64,000 bases of DNA from NCBI RefSeq assembly GCF_014191775.1, contig NZ_JACHXA010000009.1, positions 62,001 through 126,000 on the forward strand, read 5' to 3'. Of this stretch, positions 35,058-43,845 are shown piece after piece. Made by a program: the position numbers and the translations under genes. The stretch's first letter is position 1, and every line of letters begins with the position of its first letter. The stretch is from Limibacillus halophilus (lineage in GTDB: Bacteria > Pseudomonadota > Alphaproteobacteria > Kiloniellales > CECT-8803). The notes below the pieces were generated by a model, which was not told the DNA's origin, ran no database searches, and saw nothing but the letters and a program-made list of their open reading frames with translations.

Positions 35058-35542
35058 CAGCTCGACTCCGCTCGATGGTGGCGTGTCACGGCGCGAAGCA
35101 CGGCAGCGAGTGCAAAAGCGGCGGAGGTGATGGTTATGAAACCGTGGAACAGGAAGAGCGGTATCTGCATATCCTGAGTCGCATCGCCCCGCTGTAGCGC
35201 GGTCAAGGTCTCCCAGGCGAAATTCCAGGCCATCAGACCACCCACACAACCGGCCAGGATCAGCCATAGCCGGTCCAAATACTGGCGTAGCGCCAGAGGG
35301 AAACGCGCCGTCAGGAATTCCACCCTGATCAAGCCTTCACCGGCAGCAAGTGGCAGGGCTGCGAAAATCAGAACGAGAAGCGCATAGCTGGCGGCCTCGA
35401 TCGCGCCAGGAATCAGCAGGTCTATGGCGCCGCCACTGCTATCGTAAAGGATGCGCGCCAGAATGCTGGCAGCGACCACTAGCAGCAGGAATCCTAGGGC
35501 TGCCGAGGACAGAGCAACACTGATCGCAACGAGGCGCGGCAT
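35057..35542 (-). CDS. dctQ: TRAP transporter small permease subunit (DctQ)
   Basis: Protein of 161 residues with four hydrophobic helices, the DctQ layout. VEFLTARFP and a later LWLILAG stretch match the DctQ domain. It binds the large subunit and the solute receptor complex. It lies between the receptor gene (37-base gap) and dctM (ATGA overlap), a standard order for TRAP operons. Confidence 0.88.
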   Translation of the reverse strand: MPRLVAISVALSSAALGFLLLVVAASILARILYDSSGGAIDLLIPGAIEAASYALLVLIFAALPLAAGEGLIRVEFLTARFPLALRQYLDRLWLILAGCVGGLMAWNFAWETLTALQRGDATQDMQIPLFLFHGFITITSAAFALAAVLRAVTRHHRAESS

Positions 35543-35579
35543 GGCCTTCCTTTACCGCGCCACCGGCGCGGTCCCGTAT

Positions 35580-36611
35580 TCAATTGGCGATCATGGCACG
35601 GCAGTCGGCGACATAGCCTTTGAAATCCGCGTAGGTCTGGCGTGCCGGAAGCCCTTGGGCCTCCAATTCGGTCAGATAGGATTCCGTAACCCGTTGACCC
35701 GCCTCTTCCCAGGCGGCGGTTTGCGCGTCGGAGAGTTGGTAAATCGTGCCGCTTGCCGCGGCTGCCTCACGCCCGACAATATCGCCCTGATCATAACCCC
35801 GTCCGGCGATCACCGCCCATTTCATCCCGGAATTGGCATCGATCGCCGCTTTTCCCGCGGCACCAAGCCGGTCGTAGGCCGCCTTGTTCATGGTTGCGAC
35901 GAAAGCCAGGGAGTAGAGGCCGATCTCCGTGTGATTGGGCGCAACCTCGTCTACACGAAAACCCTTCACTGCTTCCCAAGGCAGCATGAAGCCATCGATG
36001 GTTCCGCGTTGAGTCGCCTCGTAGATTCCGGGGGCGGGCATTCCTACGGGTTCCGCACCCAGCTCCTCCAACAGTTTACCGATCACCGTCGTCGGGCGGC
36101 GAATCTTCAGGCCCTTCAGGTCGTCCAGGCTGGTGACCGCTTTATCGCGCGTGTGCAGATGGCCGGGGCCATGCACATGCACATAGAGCACCTTGGTGTC
36201 CTCGTACTCCGAATCCAGCACACCGCTGTCGTAGAGCTTCTGGAACGCGCAGGAGCCTTCCTCCGCTGTCTTGAACAGCCCAGGAAGCTCGACGATTTGG
36301 CTCAGCGGAAAACGATTCGCAGTATAGCCCTGTACCGTCCAGGCGATCTCGGCAATGCCGTTCTTGGCGTTGTCGTAGCCCGCGGGCGCTTTGCCCAGGG
36401 TCTGTGCCGGGAAAACCTTCACCTCCAGTTCGCCGCCGGACGCCTGTTCCACGCTTCGTGCCCAGTCCTCGAAGATTACCTGATTCTGCCAGGATCCGGC
36501 TGGCATGAAGTGCGCGTAACGCAGCGTCGTCTCCGCCGCGCTCGTGTCCGTCGGCTGCCCCATGCTCCAAAGCGAACCAGCAATCAGGCCTGCAACGATA
36601 GCTTTTTTCAT
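35580..36611 (-). CDS. dctP: TRAP transporter periplasmic solute-binding protein (DctP)
   Basis: Secreted receptor of 343 residues. The signal peptide MKKAIVAGLIAGSLWSMG ends near residue 26. The mature part begins TTLRYAHFMPAGSWQNQ, and the family LKGLKIRRPTTVIGKLLEELGAEPVGMP stretch contains the Arg that binds the carboxylate of the ligand. The start at 36611 is set by the signal peptide. Ligand unknown. The ligand pocket sequence does not by itself identify the substrate. Confidence 0.92.
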   Translation of the reverse strand: MKKAIVAGLIAGSLWSMGQPTDTSAAETTLRYAHFMPAGSWQNQVIFEDWARSVEQASGGELEVKVFPAQTLGKAPAGYDNAKNGIAEIAWTVQGYTANRFPLSQIVELPGLFKTAEEGSCAFQKLYDSGVLDSEYEDTKVLYVHVHGPGHLHTRDKAVTSLDDLKGLKIRRPTTVIGKLLEELGAEPVGMPAPGIYEATQRGTIDGFMLPWEAVKGFRVDEVAPNHTEIGLYSLAFVATMNKAAYDRLGAAGKAAIDANSGMKWAVIAGRGYDQGDIVGREAAAASGTIYQLSDAQTAAWEEAGQRVTESYLTELEAQGLPARQTYADFKGYVADCRAMIAN

Positions 36612-36936
36612 TTCGGTCGTTCCCCTGTTTTCTCGCGTCCGGCCGGGGCCAACCCTGCCCACGCGCAGCTTGCGGATCGGGCGTGAGCCTAGCGCCCCAA
36701 CTCGACAATGCAAGTGCATAGCAAAGCTATAACCCCTCTGCATCTCCGGGAAACGGCGGCCTTGAGTCCGTTGGCGACCTGACCGCAGCGTCAAGAGACG
36801 GCGTGGCCCCCGAACCTCGTGGATGCGCTCACGGACCGCGACCAAATCACCCCGGTTTGCGGGTTTGTGCAAGACGGTGGCGAACCTGCTGTTAACGCTG
36901 TCGATCATGCGTTTTGAAGTTTGTGCAAAATTTTTC

Positions 36937-36965
36937 TTGCACCGTGGATTCATTGGTCTTATATC
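36937..36965 (+). promoter_or_regulatory. candidate promoter for the polyamine operon
   Basis: TTGCAC (36937-36942), a 17-base spacer and TATATC (36960-36965) form a fair sigma70 match. Transcription from here would give a leader of about 315 bases before the decarboxylase start at 37287. The first part of the gap between dctP and this operon, 36612-36936, is GC-rich and shows no recognisable gene. Confidence 0.5.
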
Positions 36966-36971
36966 CGCATT

Positions 36972-37286
36972 CGTTGTCGTCAATCGCACGTGCCTGTGGT
37001 TGGGCCTAGTCGCGGGATCGGATCATCGGTTCCCCCCAGCTTAAAGCAACGACGTAAGACGGCTTTTTTGGTCTCTGCCGGCGAGTCCAACCGCCGGGGT
37101 CACTGAAGAGGCGCTTACTGTTTGCCATAGCCGTGCGGAATGACACTTTCCAAAGACATTCCGTAAGACCGATGAAGGGTCATGATAATCTGCCTGCCTG
37201 AGCGGCTCGCGGATGCTTATGAACCTGGATATCGGCCACGTGACGCAAACATTCCCTTTCGTTCGCTTGAAGGAGGAGTGTGGGTC
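36972..37286 (+). ncRNA. candidate speF leader RNA upstream of ornithine decarboxylase
   Basis: No credible gene fills this stretch, which lies directly upstream of an ornithine decarboxylase. It contains CCGGCG (37078-37083) pairing with CGCCGG (37092-37097) around AGTCCAAC, and CGGAATG (37136-37142) pairing with CATTCCG (37157-37163). Alphaproteobacteria commonly carry the conserved speF RNA motif in this position. The match to that motif is from memory of the family position and structure, not from a covariance search. AGGAGGAG at 37271-37278 is a strong ribosome site for the following gene. Confidence 0.5.
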
Positions 37287-38417
37287 ATGACGGATCGTAT
37301 CCGTGACTATTTCAAGGCTCTCCCGCATGAGGAGCCGACCCTGGTTATTGATCTCGACGTGGTTCGCCAGAACTACCTCGGATTTGCGCGTGCATTGCCG
37401 GATAGCCGGATTTTCTATGCCGTAAAGGCCAACCCAGCGCCCGAGATCCTGTCTCTGCTGGCCAGCCTGGGAAGCTGTTTCGATACAGCTTCGCTGCAAG
37501 AGATCCGCATGGCTCAGGCCGCCGGTGCTTCAGCCGAGCGCATCTCGTTTGGCAATACGATCAAGCGGGAAAGCGATATCGCCCGCGCCTACCAGTTGGG
37601 TGTTCGGCTTTTTGCCTTCGACAGCGATGCCGAACTGGAGAAGCTTGCGCGTCAAGCACCAGGCGCCAAGGTCTTCTGTCGCATTCTTTGTGACGGCGAG
37701 GGTGCGGAGTGGCCGCTGTCGCGTAAGTTCGGTTGCGAGCCCCGGATGGCCGAGCGTTTGATGCTCCGCGCCGCCGAACTGGGCCTCGATCCTTACGGCG
37801 TTTCCTTTCATGTCGGCTCCCAGCAGGCCAATACCATGGCCTGGGACGCCGCCTTGGCAACGGTCGGTCAGATTTTCCGCCGCCTGGAGCGCCTGGGCGT
37901 CAATCTGCGCATGGTAAACCTGGGCGGCGGTTTCCCAACCCGCTACACCAGGGACGTGCCGAATGCCGAACGCTACGGCTTTGCGATTCGTGATGCGCTC
38001 AGCCGCCATTTCGGCAACCGGTTGCCCGAGACCATTATCGAGCCGGGCCGTGGCATGGTCGGAAACGCAGGTATGATCCGTAGCGAAATTCTCCTGATCA
38101 GCCGTAAAAGCGATGCTGAGACGCAGCGTTGGATATATCTCGACATCGGAAAGTTCGGCGGGCTTGCCGAAACGATGGACGAGGCGATTCGCTATCCGAT
38201 TGAGACACCCTGCGACGGTGCCGAAACGGAGGGTGCCATTCTTGCCGGTCCTACTTGCGATTCGGCGGATGTGCTCTATGAGAAGCGACCCTATGCGCTG
38301 CCCGTCAGTCTGGAGATCGGAGATCTGCTGCTGATCGGTGCTACGGGCGCTTATACCTCAACCTATTCATCCGTGGCCTTTAACGGTTTTCAGCCGCTTA
38401 GAACCGTCTGTATCTAA
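37287..38417 (+). CDS. ornithine (or lysine/ornithine) decarboxylase, alanine-racemase fold
   Basis: Group IV PLP decarboxylase of 376 residues. PLP lysine K47 is in FYAVKANP; HVGSQ, NLGGGFP and EPGRG bind the phosphate; the catalytic Cys is in GPTCDSADVLYE, followed by IGDLLLIGATGAYTS. It makes putrescine, the substrate of the homospermidine synthase two genes on. The start at 37287 follows AGGAGGAG by 8 bases; the open frame extends further upstream but lacks homology. Lysine may be a second substrate. A candidate polyamine-responsive leader precedes it. Confidence 0.93.
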   Translation: MTDRIRDYFKALPHEEPTLVIDLDVVRQNYLGFARALPDSRIFYAVKANPAPEILSLLASLGSCFDTASLQEIRMAQAAGASAERISFGNTIKRESDIARAYQLGVRLFAFDSDAELEKLARQAPGAKVFCRILCDGEGAEWPLSRKFGCEPRMAERLMLRAAELGLDPYGVSFHVGSQQANTMAWDAALATVGQIFRRLERLGVNLRMVNLGGGFPTRYTRDVPNAERYGFAIRDALSRHFGNRLPETIIEPGRGMVGNAGMIRSEILLISRKSDAETQRWIYLDIGKFGGLAETMDEAIRYPIETPCDGAETEGAILAGPTCDSADVLYEKRPYALPVSLEIGDLLLIGATGAYTSTYSSVAFNGFQPLRTVCI

Positions 38418-38439
38418 CTCCCGGAAGGAGGATCCTGTT

Positions 38440-38964
38440 ATGATGAGAATCATTGAACAGCGTCCCCAGGACGCTATTGCTGTCGCCGCACTTCTGCAGG
38501 ACGTGTTCAACGGCAGTCATACGCGCAAGACCGTTCATCGGCTGCGTAGCGGTCGCCTCCCGGCTGACGGCCTGGCTTTGGCCGCCTGGGAGAACGACGC
38601 CCTGATTGGCAGCGTCACCTTGTGGGACGTTGCGGTCGGCGAACCGCATCGCTCAGCCTTGTTGCTGGGGCCGCTCGCCGTTCGGTCCGAGCGGCGGGGT
38701 GAGGGTTTTGGAATCGGCTTGATGGAGGTGGCTTTGCGGCGTGCGCGCGCCAAGGGTCACGGGGCGATCCTTCTGGTCGGCTGTGCGTCTTATTACGGAC
38801 GCTTTGGCTTCTCCACGCTGCCCACACGCTCGTTGACCCTGCCGGGGCCGGTCGAGCGCAATCGCTTCTTGGGCCTGGAGTTGCGGCCCGGCTGGTTGCG
38901 TGGTCTTTCCGGGATGGTGCGCCCCGCAGCGCCCCTCTTTTTCGAGCAGCGCGCGGTCGCCTGA
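38440..38964 (+). CDS. GNAT-family N-acetyltransferase
   Basis: Small acetyltransferase of 174 residues. The acetyl-CoA loop is VRSERRGEGFGIGLMEVAL near residue 81, with LGPLAV before it. It resembles the YhbS subgroup (SYYGRFGFS). It starts 23 bases after the decarboxylase with AAGGAGG at 38424-38430, so it is co-transcribed. A role in polyamine acetylation is possible from context but not shown. Two adjacent ATGs occur at 38440 and 38443; either is the start. Confidence 0.85.
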   Translation: MMRIIEQRPQDAIAVAALLQDVFNGSHTRKTVHRLRSGRLPADGLALAAWENDALIGSVTLWDVAVGEPHRSALLLGPLAVRSERRGEGFGIGLMEVALRRARAKGHGAILLVGCASYYGRFGFSTLPTRSLTLPGPVERNRFLGLELRPGWLRGLSGMVRPAAPLFFEQRAVA

Positions 38965-38990
38965 TCCGCAATCAATTTAGTGCTAGAGTG

Positions 38991-39016
38991 AACCGGGCCG
39001 GGTTGTCGGCCCGGTT
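38991..39016 (+). terminator. strong GC hairpin between the GNAT gene and homospermidine synthase
   Basis: AACCGGGCCG (38991-39000) pairs perfectly with CGGCCCGGTT (39007-39016) around GGTTGT. A short GTTTT follows at 39021-39025. The T-run is weak and offset, so it may be a partial terminator, attenuator or RNA-processing stem that lowers expression of the last operon gene. Confidence 0.5.
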
Positions 39017-39067
39017 CCGCGTTTTATCGAATTTTGAGACTTGATCGAGACGAGAGGGAGTTCTGCT

Positions 39068-40495
39068 ATGGCTAACTGGCCCATTCATGCCAGCTTCGAT
39101 GGCGACATGGTGATGATCGGTTTTGGTTCGATCGGTAAGGGAAGCCTGCCGCTGATCCTACGTCATATCGCCGTGGACCCGAAACGCGTTACCGTGATTT
39201 CGCCGGACGATAGCGGACGCCCGGAGGCCGAGGCGCTTGGCGTTACTTTCGTCAAGACTGCCATCACACCGGAAAATTTGGCCGCAACGCTCGATCCGTT
39301 GTTCACCAAGCCCGGTGGTTTCCTCGTCAATCTCTCGGTCGAGGTGTCATCGCTCGACTTGATCCGCTATGCCGCAACGAAAGACGCGCTTTACATCGAT
39401 ACCTGCATCGAACCATGGCCGGGCGGCTATACGGATCCCTCGCTATCACCATCCGAGCGTTCCAACTACGCCTTGCGTGAGACGGCCTTGGCGCTCCGCG
39501 CCGAACTGGGGACGGACAGCCCGACAGCCGTTCTGACCCACGGCGCGAATCCGGGCATGGTCAGCCATTTGGTCAAGCAGGCCTTGCTCAATTTGGCCAA
39601 GGATCTCGACGTGGCCACCGACGTCCCCAGAACCCGCGCTGGCTGGAGCGCGTTGGCGGAACGCCTGGGCGTGAAGGGCATACACATCGCGGAGCGCGAT
39701 ACCCAGGTCACGGGCCAACCCAAGCCAAAGGACGTGTTCCATAACACCTGGTCCATTGACGGTTTCATCTCCGAGGGTTTGCAGCCGACCGAGCTTGGTT
39801 GGGGTAGCTTCGAGGGCGACCTTCCCTTCGACGGCGGAGAGCATGCGTTCGGCGAGAAGGCCGCCATCTATCTGAATCGTCCCGGCTGCACCACCCGCGT
39901 CAGAACCTGGACGCCGGCCGCGGGCTCTATCATCGGCTACCTGATCACCCACTCGGAAGCGATCTCGATTGCCGATTACTTCACGATCAAGAACGCCGAC
40001 GGCTCGCTGCGCTATCGCCCGACTTGCCACTACGCCTATCACCCCTGCGACGACGCAATCCTGTCGCTGCACGAGATGCAGGGCAATGGCCTGGAACCTC
40101 AGAGCCGCTTCCGCTTGCTCAATGACGAGATCATTCAGGGTATGGACGAGCTAGGCGTGCTGCTCTACGGCCATGCGAAGAATGCCTACTGGTACGGCTC
40201 GCAGCTTTCCATCGAGGAAGCGCGTGAACTGGCGCCCTACCAAAACGCAACCGGGCTTCAAGTGACCTCGGCCGTTCTTGCAGGCATGGTCTGGGCTCTG
40301 GAGAACCCGCGCCGTGGTGTCGTCGAGCCCGACGAGATGGATTTTGACCGGGTCTTGGAGATTCAAATGCCTTACCTCGGTCCGGTGATTGGGCAGTACA
40401 GCGACTGGACGCCGCTCAAGGGCCGCGAAGCATTGTTCCCGGAGGATGTGGACCGGGACGAGCCCTGGCGCTTCAAGAACGTCATCGTTCGCTGA
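39068..40495 (+). CDS. hss: homospermidine synthase
   Basis: NAD-dependent enzyme of 475 residues, the usual bacterial Hss length, joining two putrescines (or putrescine and spermidine) to homospermidine. The Rossmann start MVMIGFGSIGKGSLPLIL, CIEPWPGGYTDP, THGANPGMVSHLVKQAL and EMQGNGLEPQSRFRLL are recognisable. The start at 39068 follows GAGAGGGAG; a TTG at 39041 is less likely. It completes a putrescine-to-homospermidine route with the decarboxylase upstream. Homospermidine is a typical alphaproteobacterial polyamine. Confidence 0.95.
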   Translation: MANWPIHASFDGDMVMIGFGSIGKGSLPLILRHIAVDPKRVTVISPDDSGRPEAEALGVTFVKTAITPENLAATLDPLFTKPGGFLVNLSVEVSSLDLIRYAATKDALYIDTCIEPWPGGYTDPSLSPSERSNYALRETALALRAELGTDSPTAVLTHGANPGMVSHLVKQALLNLAKDLDVATDVPRTRAGWSALAERLGVKGIHIAERDTQVTGQPKPKDVFHNTWSIDGFISEGLQPTELGWGSFEGDLPFDGGEHAFGEKAAIYLNRPGCTTRVRTWTPAAGSIIGYLITHSEAISIADYFTIKNADGSLRYRPTCHYAYHPCDDAILSLHEMQGNGLEPQSRFRLLNDEIIQGMDELGVLLYGHAKNAYWYGSQLSIEEARELAPYQNATGLQVTSAVLAGMVWALENPRRGVVEPDEMDFDRVLEIQMPYLGPVIGQYSDWTPLKGREALFPEDVDRDEPWRFKNVIVR

Positions 40496-40553
40496 CAGTG
40501 GGAATATGGGTCCGGGCTGACGTTGATTCCTGAGGTTTAGCACGGCGGGCGGC

Positions 40554-40581
40554 TTGCTTTTTGTGGTGGGCCGGGTATTTT
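40554..40581 (+). promoter_or_regulatory. candidate promoter of betI-betA
   Basis: TTGCTT at 40554-40559, a 16-base spacer and TATTTT at 40576-40581. The palindromic operator begins two bases after the -10 hexamer, so a bound repressor would cover the transcription start. Confidence 0.5.
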
Positions 40582-40583
40582 TG

Positions 40584-40599
40584 TTGATCAATTGTTCAA
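40584..40599. promoter_or_regulatory. palindromic BetI operator before betI
   Basis: TTGATCAATTGTTCAA is a near-perfect 16-base palindrome (only the symmetric positions 5 and 12 do not pair). It sits 23 bases before the betI start, where BetI autorepression is expected. A close copy lies at 3434-3449. Confidence 0.65.
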
Positions 40600-40621
40600 C
40601 TTTCCGCGGGGCCGTGCGATC

Positions 40622-41212
40622 ATGCCAAAGGTGGGAATGGAGCCGATCCGTCGGCGGCAACTGATCGCCGCAACCATCGAGGCAATACACGATCGCGGCT
40701 TTTGCGGCGTCACCATTGGCGAGATCGCGAAGCGTGCGGGGCTGTCCTACGGACTGGCGCATCACTACTTCGGCAGCAAGGAGCAGTTGCTGGCTGCCAC
40801 TATGCGCCAGTTGCTGGATTCGCTGGGGCTGGAGCTACGCCAGCGTCTGGCTAAGGCGACCACACCCGATGAGCGAGTCCGAGCCATCATTGCCGCCAAT
40901 TTCGGCGACACCCAGTTCACAAAAACGTTGATATCGGCTTGGTTGGCCTTCTATTTGCAAGCCCAGACCGGCCCTAATGCCCGCCGGCTGTTGCAGATTT
41001 ATCAGATACGCTTGGCGCGTAACTTCGCCTATGCTTTCCGTGCTTATCTGCCCCCGGAGGAAGCGCGCGCTTGCGCGATCGGGGCGGCAGCCATTATCGA
41101 CGGTCTCTGGCTGCGCTACGCACTCGCTGGACGGATACCTGATCCAGCGGACGCCATTGCCTGGGCCGAAGGTTTGATTTTCCGTCTGATCGGGAGACAT
41201 GAGATTGCCTAG
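40622..41212 (+). CDS. betI: TetR-family choline-responsive repressor BetI
   Basis: Regulator of 196 residues starting [22 protein letters not shown], with the TetR helix-turn-helix [23 protein letters not shown] at about 31-53, diagnostic of BetI. BetI represses choline-to-betaine genes and is released by choline. The start at 40622 was chosen because the longer frame (40592) would begin inside the palindromic operator. It overlaps betA by 14 bases. betB, often between betI and betA, is missing here. Confidence 0.93.
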   Translation: MPKVGMEPIRRRQLIAATIEAIHDRGFCGVTIGEIAKRAGLSYGLAHHYFGSKEQLLAATMRQLLDSLGLELRQRLAKATTPDERVRAIIAANFGDTQFTKTLISAWLAFYLQAQTGPNARRLLQIYQIRLARNFAYAFRAYLPPEEARACAIGAAAIIDGLWLRYALAGRIPDPADAIAWAEGLIFRLIGRHEIA

Positions 41213-42875
41213 ATCCTACACCGACGAGAGCGACTTCATCATCGTCGGCGCCGGGTCCGCCGGTTCGGCCATGGCCAACCGCCTGTCGGAAGACGGAGCC
41301 AACAGCGTCTTGGTGCTGGAATACGGCGGCAGCGATTTCGGTCCTTTCATCCAGATGCCGGCAGCACTCTCCTATCCCATGAACATGCGCACTTACGATT
41401 GGGGTTACTGGTCGGAGCCGGAGCCTCATCTGGGTGGGCGCAGTTTGGCTTGCCCGCGCGGCAAGGTGATTGGTGGGTCTTCCTCCATAAATGGAATGGT
41501 GTACGTACGCGGTCACGCTTGCGATTACGATACTTGGGAGGAAATGGGCGCCAAGGGATGGGGTTACCGAGATGTGCTTCCCTATTTCAAACGTCTGGAG
41601 AATTCTCACGGCGGCCAGGAGGGGTGGCGCGGCAACGACGGCCCCTTGCATGTCAGCCGCGGGAAGCAGAAAAATCCGCTTTACAGTGCCTTCATAGAGG
41701 CGGGTCGGCAGGCGGGGTATCCTGTCACGGAAGATTATAACGGCGCCCAACAGGAAGGCTTCGGCGCCATGGAGATGACAATCTGGAAGGGGCGTCGCTG
41801 GTCCGCGGCCAACGCCTACCTGAAACCGGTGCGCGCACGCGCCAATCTGGAAATGCGTACGCGCACGATGGTTCGCCGCATTCTCTTCGATGGCAAACGT
41901 GCCGTTGGCGTTGAGGTCGACCGGGGTGGCCGCATCGAGCGTTATCACGCCCGCCGCGCCGTCATAATGGCGGCGTCCTCGATCAACTCGCCGAAGATTC
42001 TCATGCTCTCGGGCATAGGTCCGGCCGCGCAACTCCGCGAACAAGGGATCGAGGTTGTCGCCGACCGCCCGGGCGTTGGGGAAAACCTGCAGGACCACCT
42101 TGAGCTTTACCTGCAGATGGAATGCCTGCAGCCCATCACACTGTATAAGCACCTGAACCTGATTTCCAAGGGTATGATCGGTCTGCGTTGGCTGCTGTTC
42201 AAAAACGGCCTGGGAGCGACCAACCATTTTGAGTCGGCAGCCTTCGTCCGCTCCAAGGCAGGGGTCAAGTACCCTGATATTCAGTATCATTTCCTGCCGG
42301 TCGCCATTCGCTACGACGGCAAGGCGCCCGCCAAGGCGCACGGCTTCCAGGCCCATGTTGGTCCCATGCGTTCGCCCTCGCGCGGCTGGGTGCGTCTGCG
42401 CTCCGGCGATCATCGCGATGCGCCGAGAATTCAGTTCAACTACATGTCCTCGCCGCAGGATTGGGAGGATTTCCGAACCTCCATCCGCATGACGCGGGAG
42501 ATTTTCTCACAACCCGCTTTCGCGCCTTATGTGGGCCGCGAGATCACACCGGGCGTTGCCGTTCAGGAGGATGCCGCGCTGGACGATTTCATCCGCGAGG
42601 CCGTGGAGAGCGCCTATCACCCCTGTGGCACCTGCCGCATGGGCGCTGCAGACGATGTGAACGCCGTGGTTGACCCGGAGTGCAGGGTCATAGGCGTCGA
42701 AGGACTCTACGTTGCCGATTCCTCGATCTTTCCAAGGATCACGAACGGCAACCTGAATGGCCCCTCAATCATGGTCGGCGAGAAGGCAAGCGATCATATT
42801 CTGGACCGCGAGCCCTTGCCGTCTGCCAATCAGGAACCCTGGATCAACCCGAATTGGCAGACCAGCCAGCGCTGA
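41199..42875 (+). CDS. betA: choline dehydrogenase (GMC oxidoreductase)
   Basis: FAD-dependent enzyme of 558 residues oxidising choline to betaine aldehyde. The N-terminal FAD loop [15 protein letters not shown] is at about 15-29, [14 protein letters not shown] near 91, and the C-terminal catalytic His pair lies in [10 protein letters not shown] near 470 and in [19 protein letters not shown]. It is membrane-associated in E. coli. Linkage to betI supports BetA over other GMC enzymes. The next step enzyme, BetB, must be encoded elsewhere or replaced. Confidence 0.95.
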   Translation: MRLPRSYTDESDFIIVGAGSAGSAMANRLSEDGANSVLVLEYGGSDFGPFIQMPAALSYPMNMRTYDWGYWSEPEPHLGGRSLACPRGKVIGGSSSINGMVYVRGHACDYDTWEEMGAKGWGYRDVLPYFKRLENSHGGQEGWRGNDGPLHVSRGKQKNPLYSAFIEAGRQAGYPVTEDYNGAQQEGFGAMEMTIWKGRRWSAANAYLKPVRARANLEMRTRTMVRRILFDGKRAVGVEVDRGGRIERYHARRAVIMAASSINSPKILMLSGIGPAAQLREQGIEVVADRPGVGENLQDHLELYLQMECLQPITLYKHLNLISKGMIGLRWLLFKNGLGATNHFESAAFVRSKAGVKYPDIQYHFLPVAIRYDGKAPAKAHGFQAHVGPMRSPSRGWVRLRSGDHRDAPRIQFNYMSSPQDWEDFRTSIRMTREIFSQPAFAPYVGREITPGVAVQEDAALDDFIREAVESAYHPCGTCRMGAADDVNAVVDPECRVIGVEGLYVADSSIFPRITNGNLNGPSIMVGEKASDHILDREPLPSANQEPWINPNWQTSQR

Positions 42876-42934
42876 GGAAACCCAGCAGCGAAGAAACTTT
42901 GCACGACCGGGAAAAGCATCCTACATCTATCAGC

Positions 42935-43774
42935 ATGATCGAAGATTTTACCGACCCACAGATCGAACGCTATGCCCGCCACCTGGTGTTGCCGGAGATC
43001 GGTGACGAGGGGCAGGCGCGTTTGCTGAGTGCCAGCGTGCTGATCGTCGGCGCGGGTGGTCTTGGCTCGCCGCTGTTGCTCTATCTGGCTGCTGCCGGTG
43101 TTGGCCGTTTGGGCGTCGTCGAGGACGATAGCGTCGATCTGTCGAACCTGCAGCGCCAGGTTTTGCACGACACGCCCGCCGTGGGCAGCCACAAGGGCGA
43201 CAGTGCCCGTGAGCGCCTGGCCGCGATCAATCCGGAGGTCGAGGTGACGCTCCACAAGACGCGCCTGACGGCGGAGAACGCGGGCGAGATCGTCGCTGGC
43301 TATGATCTGGTGGCCGACGGGTCGGACAACTTCGCCACCCGCTTCCTGGTTAACGATGCCTGCTATCTGGCCGGGAAGACTCTGGTATCGGCGGCAATCA
43401 TGCGCTTCGACGGACAGCTTTCGACCTTCAAGGCGCACCAGCGTCACGAAGGGGAGGAGGCGCATCCTTGCTACCGCTGTCTCTTTGGCGAGCAGCCGGA
43501 GCGTGATCCCAAGCAGTCCTGCGCCGATGTCGGGGTGCTGGCCAGTCTGCCGGGCGTGATGGGCAGCCTGCAAGCCACCGAGGTCATCAAGGAAATTACC
43601 GGCGCGGGCGACTCTCTTTCGGGCCGCCTGCTGCTCTACGACGCCCTTTCGACCAGCTTCCGGGTGATCCGCGCCAAGCCCGACCCGGCCTGCCTGCTCT
43701 GCGGCCCGCAGGCGCGCATCACCAGCCTGGACCCGGCCCGCTACCGCCCCGAAGAAGCCGTCTGCGAGAGCTGA
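42935..43774 (+). CDS. moeB: MoeB/ThiF-type adenylyltransferase
   Basis: E1-like enzyme of 279 residues that adenylates the C-terminal glycine of a small sulfur carrier such as MoaD. It begins ERYARHLVLPEIGDEGQARL; the nucleotide loop is VLIVGAGGLGSP near 35, NLQRQVLHD follows, and DGSDNFATRFLVND holds the catalytic Asp. The CYRC and CLLC pairs are the structural zinc ligands. No rhodanese domain is attached. Start 42935 was chosen by homology; the longer open frame overlaps betA. ThiF-like specificity cannot be excluded. Confidence 0.88.
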   Translation: MIEDFTDPQIERYARHLVLPEIGDEGQARLLSASVLIVGAGGLGSPLLLYLAAAGVGRLGVVEDDSVDLSNLQRQVLHDTPAVGSHKGDSARERLAAINPEVEVTLHKTRLTAENAGEIVAGYDLVADGSDNFATRFLVNDACYLAGKTLVSAAIMRFDGQLSTFKAHQRHEGEEAHPCYRCLFGEQPERDPKQSCADVGVLASLPGVMGSLQATEVIKEITGAGDSLSGRLLLYDALSTSFRVIRAKPDPACLLCGPQARITSLDPARYRPEEAVCES

Positions 43775-43845
43775 AATCTTAGGTTGAAATACTTAGATTT
43801 TTGAATAACTCTGCCTAATTAACGATACGATTTTCAGGCGGAATT

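Noticed and set aside
41094-42413. Long minus-strand frame opposite betA
   Set aside because: Shadow of betA in a GC-rich genome; no recognisable domain.
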